Translations under genes and position numbers: made by a program
Shown: positions 21,456 to 33,824 of the stretch, piece after piece
How positions within the stretch are numbered: position 1 is the stretch's first letter
Layout: each line of letters starts with the position of its first letter
From: Siphonodentalium dalli
Taxonomy: Eukaryota > Mollusca > Scaphopoda > Gadilida > Siphonodentaliidae
Direction of reading: 5' to 3'
DNA: 64,000 nt
NCBI GenBank assembly: GCA_032622095.1
Contig: CP136066.1
Coordinates: 171,739,164 to 171,803,163 of the forward strand
The notes under the pieces: model-generated
Seen by the model: the letters and a program-made list of their open reading frames with translations, nothing else
What the model was told of the DNA's origin: nothing
The model's database searches: none

Positions 21456-23462
21456 TAGCAATAAGCAAAATAAAATTCAAAGACATATTCACTCAAAGAA
21501 ATGAAGAAAAATACCAACGTTCGAATACCATTGTCAACTCAAAATTCACTAAATGTTCAAATTATTAAAACCGCCATGCAGAAAAAGGGGAAATAATATT
21601 ATGTCAGAAGAAACAAATGGCAATTTAAAAACGAATAGACAAATACACATCACATGTACATATATAACTCGAGTCAATGGCATTTAGTATATAGAATTGT
21701 TCGTAAAAACTTCGATCCAGACAGTGATGCAGAGCAAATTAATATAAGCATCGACGTATATTGTATAATGATATTCTCTCCAATGCTACCCGATTCAACG
21801 TCATGTTGATTTGAAGTTGTCGCATTCGCTGGAACCTCATCAGTATTAGATGAATCGGCAACTGTTGCCTTTCTCCACTGATATTTTCTTTTCTGCCGAA
21901 CTGCCTACCCCTTTTTTTTTTAGTTTCGGCATCCTGAAATGAGATAATGAAAAACATTGTAGATCTCTGAAAATGTACATATGACTGTAATAAAAAACTT
22001 ATTACCGTCTGTAATAACTACGGATTTTTGTCACATTTCAACAAAATTTTACTGATAAAGAGCGTTTCATCTTACATATTATTGATATGGCCAGCAATGA
22101 AGAGCGTTCATCTCTCTATACAACATTTCAAAATAGTTTCCATTGTGGTTTAAGGGTATACAGATTTGAGTGCCCTCTGTGTCATCAGATTTCAACAACA
22201 ACAACATTTCTGCCAACATGTATAATTGGCAGATTTCCACTTATGTGCATGTACATGTACCAGTAACAGGTATGCTTGTTGCTAGCCTGATAGACCTTTC
22301 CTTTCATACATGTAGATATCAACATGGTTTTGGTTATGTCTGTGGGAGCAGAGGCATATAACCAAAATCAAAGACATGAGTGAATTTATTTAACTTACCT
22401 GATGTTTCACAGGATTGAGCTGCAATGCTATGCAAATTGTCCGATTAGTATCTCCAAATCACCTGAAATAAAAAAATAAGTACTGGTTATAATTAAATTT
22501 GTACAATTGCTAACCTTCTAGCCATAATTTCACTCAGTGAAAATAGTGTTACATCCATTCAATTTACAAAATCTAACTATTACCCCTTGTATTACTACCT
22601 CCTATACAATCTAATATCAACATATAAATCACAGGGATAAAATGATGATATCTCCAAAAACAGTGCATTTGTTATTAATAAAACTTGAAAGGGTCATGCA
22701 TGAGTATGTTTTCTAAAAGAAAATACATTCAGATGACATAGAACCAAGAATATGTAAAAGTATAGTAAAAAGTTCAAAGTGATGTGAATTTCCACAATAA
22801 AAACACATTTTAGTACATTTCTCAAAGAAAAAATATGAGTAGAAAATTGAAACTTGAACTCGCACTACAAAAGGACTTTAGTATCAAGTTAGCACTTTTA
22901 TAGTGTGTCTTAGTTAAACTTTCGTTGATTATTTTTGACTTTTCAATTTTCTGCCAGAGCCTGGCAGAGGGTGACCAGACCATCGAAATTAGGAAACATA
23001 CTGTGGATTTCATAAATCCCACTTTCTGGTGTCGTATTCAACGCACATTTAGCAATATACGTCCAAAAAATACTAGTTTATGCTGTCACATCCTTCGGAT
23101 ATGTTGCATAAAATCTATGTTTACGATTATTTGTATTCGATGTACCGCATAGTAAAATTCTGCGCTGATTGTAAACAAAGGAAACATCGTAGAAGAAAAC
23201 AGTTGCAAACACGGAAACTACAAACTGTCATTACTAAATATAAACGAAAAAACGTAGTGTATTACTTCTAATGTATGATGACGATAAGATTTGATAATAT
23301 ACTCACTGTCTTCGGTGAATAATCTCGTTTTTTCGCTAGAAAATAACACAGTCACGCTGAAGAATGTCAATTCGGAAATGAAGCCGAAAGAGTAATCTCG
23401 CCAGTTCTCTCCGATCGCGATATTTCGCTAAAAATAACACTGAGCTAACGAGAGTTTCATAT
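21456..23462. other. No gene recognised
   Basis: It contains an AAAGAGCGTT motif (22,057) and a GAAGAGCGTT variant (about 22,100). A short minus-strand frame near 21,739-21,957 is lysine-rich but matches nothing I know. No RNA gene seen. Confidence 0.45.
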
Positions 23463-24321
23463 CCATTTAATGGTAGAGGATAGCTGCTATCCGTGATTAG
23501 GCGATACTTCTGCGCATGACTCGCCGGAAGTTATAACACCATAGAAACGAGAAAGCGTCAGGCTCAATATACGTACTTGACTACTTTGCGTACATTTTTG
23601 TTACGTTACCTTGCGTTTTACAAATTTACATTTTCGACAGTTTTGGAAATTTAGAAACGCTAAAACGGCATTATTGCACTTAAATGAAAAAGTATATAAT
23701 ATCATAGAGTTGTGCGCTGTTTCGAGATATATGAATCATGATTCGATTGTCGATTCTGAACGTTTTCATCACACAGTTCGAACATCTGTGTCAGACTCGG
23801 AGGCAATTTTGGCCCAAGTCCATACCAATTAATTACCATTGTTATAATTTTATTTTAGAATATAATTTTCTTCTTAATCACAGATGCGCATATTAATATT
23901 TTTGTTTCCATCTAATGTTGTAATTACATTACTAAAACACTGAAAAAACCGCCCAGTTTCAAGTTGCTGTAGTATTTTAAATAATTAACCATGGAATAAG
24001 ATATGGTATTTGGCTCATTGAATCATTAATAATTAATTCTGCAAAATTGAGGCAAACACGTATTTGAAGGCATACAATTCGAAAAATACTTAACGAATCT
24101 GGGAACGGTTTTCAGTTCTGGATTCAGAAAATTGAGTTTGACAAAATAGGCATGATATTTGTATGACATATGAATTTAATTTTTTTATACACATCCATGA
24201 ATATCCATAAATTGATGATTTCAGCAAATTTTCCCAAATTTTTATCACAAAATTCACCTATTTTCTTTGTTTTCGATTTTTGCTGATATTGAGTTTGTTG
24301 TTTATGGAGGGTTTCTGTATT

Positions 24322-25833
24322 GGAGGCCCTTTTCACATTTATTATTTATTTACGCTCAAGCTCAAATATTTGCGCTTAAGCACAAATATTTGCGCTTAAA
24401 CGCAAATAACCTCTAACATTTGCGCTAAAGCGCAAATAAAAATTAATATGCATTGATCCCCCCTGAATTAATTTTAAATGGCACAGGCCTAAACACATCA
24501 CTAAAGTTTATATTTCCCCACCATATGAGGGAAACAATCCCCAAGTAACCCCAAGATCTGTTTTATGGAAATGGTATAGATCGATCTGTGCAGGATATGT
24601 CCCTTTAATAAAACATACTTGAGCTCTGGGAGTGAGGCACCAATTCTTGGGACACCAGGGACAGAGATGCTGATATGCATATGGATTTTTTTTTCTTCAA
24701 CTTTCCAGTCTGTATGGGGCTACTACTATATGGGCCCATGATAATATAATATGAGATGGACTCAATCATTCACATCAGAGGGATGTAAGGGAGTGCTAGG
24801 TATTTGCGCTTAAGCGCAAATGATTAAGCGAATGAGACCAGCAGTTCACAAGTCAAAATCAGTTGGCGATATCTGGCTAGCAAGGGGATATTGCTGAGCT
24901 ATTTAATTTTGATTATTATTTAATATATTAATAAATAATTGTTTATTAATTTTACTTGTTGCTTATGGGAGGCCCTTTTCACATTTATTATTTATTTGCG
25001 CTTAAGCGCAAATATTTGTGCTTAAGCGTAAATCATAAATGCGCAAATCATTTACGCTTAAGCGCAAATATGTGGCTATCAATTTATTTGCGCTTAAGCG
25101 CAAATCATAAGCGCAAATCATTTGGGCTTAAGCGCATATACCTAACACTCCCTTACATCCCTCTGATGTGAATGATTGAGTCCATCTCATATTATATTAT
25201 AATGGGCCCATAGTAGTAGCCCCATAGAGACTGGAAAGTTGAAGAAAAAACAATCCATATGCATATCAGCATCTCTGTCCCTGGTGTCCCAAAAATTGGT
25301 GCCTCACTACCAGAGCTCAAGTATATTTTATTAAAGGGACATCTCCTGCACAGATATATACCATTTCCATGGCCATAAATAGGGAATTAGGGGTTACTGG
25401 GGGTTTGCTTCCCTCATATGGTGTACTTATTTACTTGAAATAGGGGAAAAACCCCTATTTTCATAATATATAATAATGTCCCCAATAATGTGTGTCTCCA
25501 TCCCATAGATATAGTATATTATATAAAAGAGACATATCCTGCACAGATCTATACCATTTCCATGGTCATACAACATATCTTGAGGTTACTGGGGATTGTT
25601 TCCCTCATATGGTGGGGCTATATAAACTTTAGTGATGTGTTTAGGCCTGTGCCATTTGAAATTAATTCAGGGGGATCAATGCATATTAATTTTTATTTGG
25701 GTTTAAGCGCAAATGATTTCTGCTTAAGCGCAAATGATTTCCGCTTAAGCGCAAATATGATCTATTTGCGCTTAAGTGCAAATGATTTGAGCTTAAGCGT
25801 AAAAATAAATAATAAATGTGAAAAGGGCCTTCC
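24322..25833. repeat. Large foldback with AAGCGCAAAT palindrome clusters
   Basis: The ends are GGAGGCCCTTTTCACATTTA (left) and the complement ending GAAAAGGGCCTTCC (right). The left arm 24,322-24,820 is repeated in inverse in two overlapping blocks, 25,130-25,430 and 25,505-25,833, which share the GACATATCCTGCACAGAT-like segment. The clusters consist of the palindrome ATTTGCGCTTAAGCGCAAAT (perfect at 24,802, 24,994 and 25,086) and many variants. A further left-type end lies inside at 24,967, so copies are nested. Confidence 0.8.
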
Positions 25834-25888
25834 ATAGTTGCTGGTATTTATTCTCCAATATCAGTTAGATGGCTCAACAATGGTTGTT

Positions 25889-25940
25889 TCATATGGGAGG
25901 CCCTTTCACATTTATTATTTATTTGCGCTTAAGCGCCCGT
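25889..25940. repeat. Solo left end of the foldback family
   Basis: ATATGGGAGGCCCTTTCACA followed by TTATTATTTATTTGCGCTTA, then unrelated sequence from GCGCCCGTAAC. A broken third end of the same family. Confidence 0.65.
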
Positions 25941-26266
25941 AACAAACTGTTCCACAAGCCAGAAGATTTTCAAACTTGAAGAGCCAAATGTCAACACAAT
26001 GAAACATTGTTTACATCGATTATAGTTTCATACTATTTTTAAGTTAATATTGAATTGATGAAGGAATGGAGCTACGAATGAGTGACTCCATAATATTAGT
26101 AAATGACTGGCAAATTAATTGCACAAAGCTTTCAAACTTTGTATAATATGTAACCGCGTACAGAGAATGTCAGAAGGAGGCATCTTTGTTGAAGACTTAT
26201 AATCAGTTTGTCCATATTCTGCCAAGATAAATTATATTAACTCGTTTGTAGAATTAAAGATCCTGT

Positions 26267-26515
26267 GACAGTGCATTCTCTTATATATGAGTCTCCCATA
26301 GGGAGCCCTGCATATATAAGAGAATACACTTGTTTACAAGGTCGAGGTAAATATTATTAGGCCAATGTATTCTCTCATATATGTGAGGATCCCTATGGGA
26401 GACTCATATATAAGAGAATGCACTGGCACATGATCTTTATATAAGTAAGAGAATGCATTGGCACAGGGTTTACAAAAAATTTCAAGAAGCCCCAGTCATG
26501 GAAGGGTTAATTATA
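26267..26515. repeat. Cluster of 69-bp-family palindromes
   Basis: One palindrome at 26,267-26,332, a second at 26,361-26,427 and a half copy at 26,440-26,468, followed by the MITE-type end CAGTCATGGAAGGGTTAA. All are of the GGGAG/CTCCC subfamily. Confidence 0.7.
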
Positions 26516-29352
26516 AATGACCATATTGGCTCAATATTGGGAATATAATAACAAATTTAAATTGCAATATTGTAGTATTGTACATGCATGTATCTGTTTC
26601 ACTTGTGTCCAAACTAGACTGAGTTTTTGGTAAATAATGTGAATGACTTGTTCATTTTCAGTAAATAATACTAAATACTCCATTGGAATTAACCCTTTTA
26701 TAACTAAACATTGTGGTGAATTGGTGATAGGGGTGGGGTTTATCCACCAGACACCCCCTTTTTTTGGAATTTCATACCTGGTATATTTCAAACTAACTAG
26801 GCTATAAGTCGAACATTTTCTGATATTTATTGTTTGCATTTAAAGGGACTAAATGCGTTTTTTTAACTTAGTAAAAAAACATACATGTACCGGTACTGTA
26901 GATGATCAACGAAGAGCGCTTGTTATCAGCTCAGAAGATATGTGGGATAATTTGTGCACACAGAGATAAATTGACACAGGGAGTGTCATGGGATAGTTGA
27001 TATTGACCTCAGATGACTTAAAGAGGCACTAATAATTACAAATAAAGAGCGTTTATTATCAACTTAAAGAAAGAAACTGTGGGAATGTGCCAAATTCCAC
27101 ATTTTCTGGAAAAGTATTTTAAAAGCTAGAGCAAAATTAAATAATTGATATCCATATGCTCTACTTTTCTCATATTAACATTAAGTATACTAGATTGAAC
27201 AAACTGTTAAAGAATTACAAAAAAAATTGAAGAAAATTAAAATATGGCCCTATGAATGTTTAGTCTTGACTCTTTTCCAAAAAAAATCATTTTTGGTATT
27301 TTTGTCTATTTTAAAAGTTTTGGTGCAAATGAAATAAAAAAAACAACAGGTGTTTAATGTGTAAATTCATTTGAACTTTCCTCTTATTTTAAACACTTTA
27401 GTTTGAAAAAAATATCATCAACAATGGAAATTCAGTTAGTTTAATCTAGTATTCTTAAAATGTTACAAGAAAAGCAGGGCATATGAATATAAATTTATTG
27501 AGTTACATGATCTCAAATATGGCATTTCGTCACACAAGTTTTGTTTCATGGGCAAATTGGGCTATGTCCATACAATGGAAAACACATTTTGTCTTCTTAA
27601 TCATAGATTATTAAGAAAGAATGTTTTTGCACAATCTAGTCAGAAAATTACTAAAAACAATGAATTAGAGCTTCATTCAATCTAGTTTTTGGAATTCTTA
27701 AACGTCAAGTATTGAATTTGGCTCCCAGACAATCATTCTCAATTAGATATATCTTACAGTTCCAGAATATCTGGTACACAGAAATCACCTCTATCTGTTA
27801 TAATTAGTACTAGTATTCAGCATCAGTTGGAGTCTAAGATCAGGTGAGGGAGAGGCATGGATGGCACCACTGATGACCTCATGGAGAGATTGATTCAAGA
27901 ACACTGATTTTCAAATTTGATTTATTATGGTACTTGCTATGAATTTGCACCAAATGAATCAATATGTACCGTAGTTAAGTAGTAGTACATACTTTTGAGC
28001 AACTTATCAAGTATTAAGTAATTAAATAAAATATAAATACACGATCTGTCAATTGTGAATAACTGATCACAACAATTGACTCGCACTAGCTGTGGCAGAC
28101 TTGAAATTTAATCCTGGATCCTGGATTGAGAATTTGAGACTACTATGATGCAAATCATAGGGATGAGAAGTGAAAATGAGTCTGAAGTCAATCGCACCTA
28201 TTCTCAAATTTCAATAGCAATTTTTATGTCAGGCAATTGGAATGAACTCATATATTATAACTGGCAACTTAATTGCCAATGTATATATCGCTGTGCCAAA
28301 CCTTCGCTTCTAGCAGGATTTATTGTACATGTAGGTCAATATGAGTCATTATGACCGCTCTCCCAGATTGCTGTAGTCAAACTAGAAGGGAAGTTGAAGG
28401 GTAGGCACTATGACTATGTTCATGACTGAACTAGATTTATTGTAGAATATTTGGCTAATAACAGCCTAGAGCTATGTGTTAATAAAATACTTGAATACGT
28501 ACACCTTCCACGTTAGGTTGTTTATTTTATACCACATGACATACTACTTGGAAACAGTCATTTTAAATTTACTAGTGTCAGTACTACTAGTACTACTAGG
28601 CAGTAGGGGTAGTAACTGTAAATTCCACAGTTGTAGTTGGCACATTTTCATTCTGTTGCTATACAGTACACACTGTTGTCAGTGTTGAGACTTGAGTGTT
28701 GTTGTTGTGTTCCAGTAGTCACTTGCATAAATTTGACAACATTATAATATTATAAATTAATCATAATGTCATTATTAGATCACTTCAGACACTTGTGTTG
28801 TGGTTTTTTCTTGTGAGAATGTTCGCTGGTGTATAACCAGTCTGTGTCTAAGGTGTCACAGTGTTTACTCTCCGAGGTTGCTCAATTTCTCTCGTTGAGA
28901 CCCGAGAGTTGCCTCTAACAAAATTCAATAAAAAATGTCAACAACAATGTGAATGTCAACATCATGATTCACGGTCATCGTCACTGTCACCCGAACTTCA
29001 ATTTAAGTCGAGTTTTTAACCAGTTTATCAGCCAATAGTCGTTGAAATCATATGGAAGGATGTAACGTTCCCACTCAATACCACATTCAATTTCGGTAAA
29101 CTCCGATAATCGTATTCAAATGCGTGTTCTAATCAATTAAGTTCGAATTCAGCCAAATGAAAAACTTTGTTCGCGTCATTTTATTAAGTTCAGAAAATTG
29201 CATATAGCGCATGCGCGAAACGTAAACAGAAAAGCCGGTGGGAGTTCGGACTGTTAGAAGGAAGTTCGACCTATTGACAAAATACAGATCAAACTTCCCG
29301 TGACGTCACAACACCTAATCACGGATAGCAGCTATCCTCTACCCCATTTAAT

Positions 29353-30839
29353 ATAGATCGATGATATAAGCTTGTATTTGCAATAATTTTCATATTAACA
29401 AATTATTGCAAATACAAACTGGCCAAATGTAAAGCGGTGTAATTAGAAATGACAAATTTGGAGTTTTGTATGTTCAAATATGAAATACTCGATAAGAAGG
29501 GTGGGTGTGGAAAAATATTTTTTTTTTAATCTTGACGTCTTTCACCCACAATAGCAAAACAGAGAATGACAAATTCGCGCTGTATTTAAAAATAGTAATA
29601 AACTGGTCACGGAGAACGGGGACCAAAATAGAGCGACAAACGCGCCCGTATTCCCTCGCAAATTAAATGATTTTTTTGTAAAAATCAATCCAATTAGCAA
29701 GGGAGGGCTTGTAATTATAATAAATAATAATAAATAATATAAGAGAAAGAATAGCTGCCAAATACACTATAAAACGAGGAAAATATATGTAGTTTCGTAT
29801 GGAAGGTAATCGGGAATTTTTCTATAGGCCAAGGAGTGAATGCCAATTGAGAAAGTTAAAATTTAAATAAGTATCCTAACTTCGTCTATAAAACTAACAG
29901 ATCAGGGCGAACAACACAAGTTACACATCTGGCTAAACTAAATCGATTGGTGATAATGAATAGTATCAATAAATAGTTTTAAAAGAAATCGGAATAATTT
30001 GTTTTCGATGTATATTGGTTGAAAACTTGAAAGATAATTATAGTGACTCTTTTGCAAGTTTTGGGAAGTTATCCCAGATCATGCCAATGTCTGTAGCTGC
30101 TCGGGTAGTTCACCCTGCATGACCTTATGTGGGGGGGGGTAATTACATGCTATTACAGGTACTCAATTTGATCAGATGCTCCTAAATTACTATTTCTTTG
30201 GTTTGGGGGTAAAAATCATCGATTTGATTCGTGTCGAGGAACATACCCGGCCATCAAAGATCACAGTGATCAGATATAAATTTTTGAAGTTTGTACTGAG
30301 TTGACTTTACCAGCTTATCTTGTCGCGACTTACGTTTCATATATTTTCGTATATCGTGTTGCATCCTTACACTAATATTACACTTGACACATATATGTAG
30401 TGTTTTTCCCCAATTAACAGACTATCAGATTAAGGGATTGACTAATTTTATGATCGTTTTATCACTATACTCGTCTCAAATATTAACCCCAGGCATCAAT
30501 GCGCATGCCCAGACATTGTCATTCATGCTTGCCTATGTTATCATTATGGATTTATAATGATTAATATGAAATTACTCTTGATGTTAAGACATCTGCACAT
30601 GCGGGAGAAATCGATGCTCTTTCGTATTTTGGAGGTTTTATCTATGACAATCTGGGAGTATCACGGACAATCCGTGATATTTAACAGGTCTATTCATCAT
30701 GTTAATTGACCTGTGTAAAAGTAATTAATGCAAAGTTGGCCATATAGCCGTTTCAAATTGTACTACAGCAAAATAAAACAATACTTTGAGCTTACATTTG
30801 AAGAAAATCTTATATACCCCTATTTTCAATGCCAAATGC
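29353..30839. other. No gene recognised between the 5.9-kb element and the array
   Basis: AT-rich with an inverted pair of TGCAATAATTTNNATATTA-like strings near 29,380, an AATAAT microsatellite near 29,720 and a G-run at 30,132. I searched this stretch for an upstream exon of the SWIM gene and found none I can support. Confidence 0.45.
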
Positions 30840-31230
30840 GGTCGAATTCTAAGTCGAAAATGGCCATAACTCATGTAAAAATAATTAGATAGAACCTATA
30901 TTCGAACTTGGCCTATAGCCTGGGAAATAGACATACCAGCTTTGGTTCAGATCAAATAATCAAAACTGGAGTTATCGGTCGGAAACCAGAATGTTATGAA
31001 ATTGGTGAAATTCTAAGTCGAAAAATGGTCGTAACTCATGTAAAAATAACTGGACGGACGGAACCCATATTCGAACTTGGACTGAATCTTTAGCTGGGAA
31101 ATACACATACCAACTTTGGTTTAGATCAAATAATCCAAACTGGAGTTATCGATCGGAAACCAACAATGTTAACGGACAGACAGAGACAGACCGATTACAT
31201 AATACGACCTTTTTTCAAAAGGGCGTATAA
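30840..31230. repeat. Two-copy dispersed module at the left edge of the array
   Basis: Two copies of a module reading TTCTAAGTCGAAAA, ATAACTCATGTAAAAATAA, ATTCGAACTTGG, TGGAGTTATCG(G/A)TCGGAAACCA, ending in GGACAGACAGAGACAGAC and GGGCGTATAAAA. It is related to 14,605-15,190. The array unit begins inside its end, at 31,161; every later unit keeps only the part from CAACAATGTTAACGGACAGA onward. Confidence 0.7.
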
Positions 31231-31420
31231 AAACTGGCCAGGTCTATGTATATTTTCGAATGTAAAAGTTAGATTATGATAGACGAATATGATTAATCCA
31301 AGCCCATGTTTTGCATAGCTAATGCAACTCTACCTTGATTCTCTGATGCTAAATTATTGTGGTAGTTCAACTAAGTAGACTAATTCAACATGAGTCTAAT
31401 CATTCCATTTTCATTTATAG

Positions 31421-32217
31421 GTACGAAGAAGCAAACATCAGGATGCTGAAAAGAACAAGAACATACAATAATTTACTACCTACATTTCTATTAGAGCGCC
31501 CGAAACCATTTATAGATCACTGCAAGAACAGACTGTATCCAATATCAACCATCAGCAACAATGACATACACAAAATAGATTCTGGAATATTCCTGGTCAA
31601 GTCAGAGACAGACTCAAAAACAAAGTATATCGTTAAACTGACTGACAGCATCATCCAATGTGAATGTGCCGATTGGACTCACCACTACCTCCCATGTAAG
31701 CACATGCTTGCAATAATATATAATAATTTGGTGAAATGGGAAGAGTTGCCGAACAACTATATCAACAGCGTAACATTTGTATGCGATTGCGCATACACAA
31801 ACATTCCACCATCAAGATCAAGCTGGGAGCCAAAAAAACCAAAACTTGTCAACATTGATATACCATCAAAAATAAAGTTATCTAGAGACAGAGAGGCTCG
31901 GAATAAACTGTCAGAGATCATTGACTGTACATATAATTTCGGTTTAGAGGATGACAGCTTTGATAAAGTAAATCTAATTCTTGATGACGCCTTGAAAAAC
32001 ATTGGCAAAATTATTCAAAAAACAAAACAATATGGAGATCAAAATATTGAACAAAAAAAAGTGTCGAAAAAAACCGAAGTAATAGAAACTTCTGAGATAA
32101 CGGTTTCTGAAATGAAAAAGATGAATGTAGTGGCGACACCAACACCAACAACAACAACTCAACTAATACAGAGAAATGCAGCAATGAGTGGCAGCCAACA
32201 GGCATGGACCAACAAGG
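31421..32217 (+). CDS. Unit 1 exon A: SWIM zinc-finger exon, intact
   Basis: Bounded by the acceptor TTTTCATTTATAG and the donor AAGG|gtaagtat. It is 797 bp: one base, 265 codons, one base (phase 2 in, phase 1 out). Residues 80-94 form the SWIM motif CECADWTHHYLPCKH, that is C-x-C-x9-C-x-H. Upstream is LLPTFLLERPKPFIDHC, downstream KWEELPNNYINSVTF, then a lysine- and serine/threonine-rich tail (KKVSKKTEVIE) and a PTPTTTT run. SWIM domains bind zinc and contact DNA or protein; the flanking layout resembles MULE-transposase-derived proteins of marine invertebrates, an inference from family memory. The frame also reads leftward into the intron but without an ATG there; the first ATG in the exon is codon 8. 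No transposase core is nearby. It is the only copy open from end to end and the only one with the 33-bp segment at 31,956-31,988. Confidence 0.75.
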
Positions 32218-33403
32218 GTAAGTATTACTATGGGTTAGTTAGGTTATAAATGTGGTCTGTGGATGATAGGTCTAATTCATGTATTAAATAAATTTCAAAT
32301 TTGACAATTCTTGCGAAATTAACTGGGCATTGAGATTTCACAAATAAAATTAATATATAGCTAGTTTTTCGCAATGATTATAGTTTATTTTTAATAACAT
32401 TTTATCTGTCATGTTATGAAAACTTCTTTATTAAAGATGCCCTGTACTATTGCACACCAAAAAACCATGATCTGTACCTTTTTTATACACATGCCATTTG
32501 TCCACAAATTGGAGCCTTTGATGGCCAGATATAAACTTTCAATAAACAAAGTGTTAACAAGTTGTGATTAGTTAACAAATATTTCAAGAATTGTCTTTTA
32601 TAAAACCATCCATGTTTTCGTAGTAATAAAGAGCGTTCTCAGTTATGACCTTTTGTACTCTTTTCAACATGACACAAACAGATTTACACATTTTCGTGAT
32701 GCATTTGACTTCAAATTGATGGTGTTTTCATTTTACTATTGACCTGAAAATTAATTCTAAATTTTGACTAAGTTGGTGCCAAATCGGAAGCGGCAAATAT
32801 ATAGAATAAAGAGCACTTAATATAGCAATATATCATACAAGAGTCATGACAACCTTGAAAATGCATGACATTTACAATAAAATAATAACTAACCTCTATT
32901 AAACGGACATGGTACGCTCAAATAGCTCGTTTGAACTTCCAAATTATGTGTGTTGACATGCTTCATATTTCTTATACTGATTAAAGAAAACATATTTCCA
33001 TTTTTCTCAAAGTGATAACGTCTATTATATTGTGTTATGTATTTTTATTTGTTTAATAGTTTGATGGTTTTTGTTAATGTTACACAGCAAATATCCTACT
33101 CCACTAACAGTGTTTGTACTGGGCAAAAAAAAAACATTTTCAGATTTGTTTTGGCCAAATGTAAACATTTTAAGCCATTCCCCCACAACATCCGTTTCCA
33201 GATTCATGTCAGAAAAAAAATTGTCTCAGCTGGACAAATCACTGTGAGTGGTGCATCTCACACAAATCTAACTGAAACTGATGTCACACTTCAAACTGAT
33301 TTCATACAATTTTGATCCTGGTTTTAAATACGTTGTTTTCTTTGGGCTTTACTAAAACATAAAGGGCAATTATTGACATAGCTTCCACCACTTCTCATTT
33401 CAG
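32218..33403 (+). other. Unit 1 intron A-B
   Basis: GT..AG intron, 1186 bp. It holds AAAGAGCGTT at 32,638 and an open stretch at 33,037-33,315 that I judge non-coding, because in other units it contains A- and C-runs of variable length that destroy its frame. The same intron recurs in every unit. Confidence 0.6.
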
Positions 33404-33528
33404 TAAAGTTCATACAGGATCCAAAGAAAATCCCACATGGGTACTATGTGGCTGTCAAAAATCGAAGCAAAGTCCAAGACGTGGATATTGCAAAACTGGT
33501 CTTCGAAAAGGCATATTTGGACAACGAG
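33404..33528 (+). CDS. Unit 1 exon B
   Basis: Follows TTCTCATTTCAG and ends at AACGAG|gtaatt; 125 bp. Two bases complete a codon begun in exon A (G+TA = Val), then 41 codons with PHGYYVAVKNRSK and DIAKLVFEKAYLDNE, ending in phase 0. The phase match with exon A in frame is good evidence that A and B are joined. I know no domain for it. It is charged and hydrophilic and follows the Lys-rich tail of the SWIM exon. Confidence 0.66.
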
Positions 33529-33608
33529 GTAATTGAAAGTGGGATAGATATCAAATTATGTATGATAATGTTCCTTCATTAAAATACTTTTGACCATTAA
33601 CTTTCCAG

Positions 33609-33824
33609 CTAATGACATACTCATATTGGAACTCCCAATTTGGGAGTCATATAGTTATATACCGACAGATACGAATATGTTTTTGCAATTCATTATGGGA
33701 GACTCGCATATATAAGAGAATACATGTGAAGTGCATCTCGCATCATAAAAGGGTTAAGTGTTATCAAAACGCGACAGCACGCCTATCAATCAATGAATCT
33801 TTTGCGATAATACATTCTGGTTAG
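33609..33824 (+). CDS. Unit 1 candidate exon C (possible terminal exon)
   Basis: After an 80-bp intron with acceptor AACTTTCCAG the frame continues from exon B in phase 0: LMTYSYWNSQFGSH, then a stop after about 71 codons. The second half runs through a half palindrome of the 69-bp repeat family (GGGAGACTCGCATATATAAG), which argues against it being old coding sequence. The same frame is open in ten of eleven units (36606, 39593, 42576, 45555, 48551, 51550, 54547, 60372, 62959) and broken in unit 9 (57,543 on, ATG to ATA and a 4-bp insertion). An alternative end is a tiny exon KDEQ-stop at 34,092-34,106, also phase 0. RNA evidence is required to choose. Confidence 0.35.
   Translation, partial: LMTYSYWNSQFGSHIVIYRQIRICFCNSLWETRIYKRIHVKCISHHKRVKCYQNATARLSINESFAIIHSG

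Larger units (their letters stand above)
23463..29352. mobile_element. 5.9-kb element with 30-bp TIRs and 9-bp target duplication
   Basis: The 30-bp terminal repeats begin GGTAGAGGATAGCTGCTATC (23,472-23,501) and are perfectly complementary to 29,314-29,343. CCATTTAAT stands immediately outside both ends (23,463-23,471 and 29,344-29,352). Beyond 30 bp the ends diverge. The 5,872-bp interior has no frame that I can assign; it holds the foldback at 24,322, the palindrome cluster at 26,267 and AT-rich filler. A 9-bp duplication with TIRs suggests a Mutator-like non-autonomous element, which is inference. Interior parts not covered by other entries (23,502-24,321, 25,941-26,266, 26,516-29,313) show no gene. 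Confidence 0.75.

Noticed and set aside
24330-25940. CRISPR-like array of AAGCGCAAAT repeats
   Set aside because: Spacing is irregular, repeats are variable palindromes in an inverted-repeat element, and the DNA is eukaryotic with no cas genes.
31359-31420. Open frame left of exon A as the N-terminus of the SWIM protein
   Set aside because: It begins at GTG, not ATG, and runs through a pyrimidine-rich stretch ending TTTATAG, a good splice acceptor. I treat it as intron.
31757-32205. Minus-strand frames opposite exon A, repeated in every unit
   Set aside because: They are complements of the exon; they rise and fall with it and have no splice sites or motifs of their own.
33037-33315. 92-codon open frame in the intron of each unit
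   Set aside because: It spans A- and C-runs whose length changes from unit to unit and destroys the frame, and it does not match the A-B phase.
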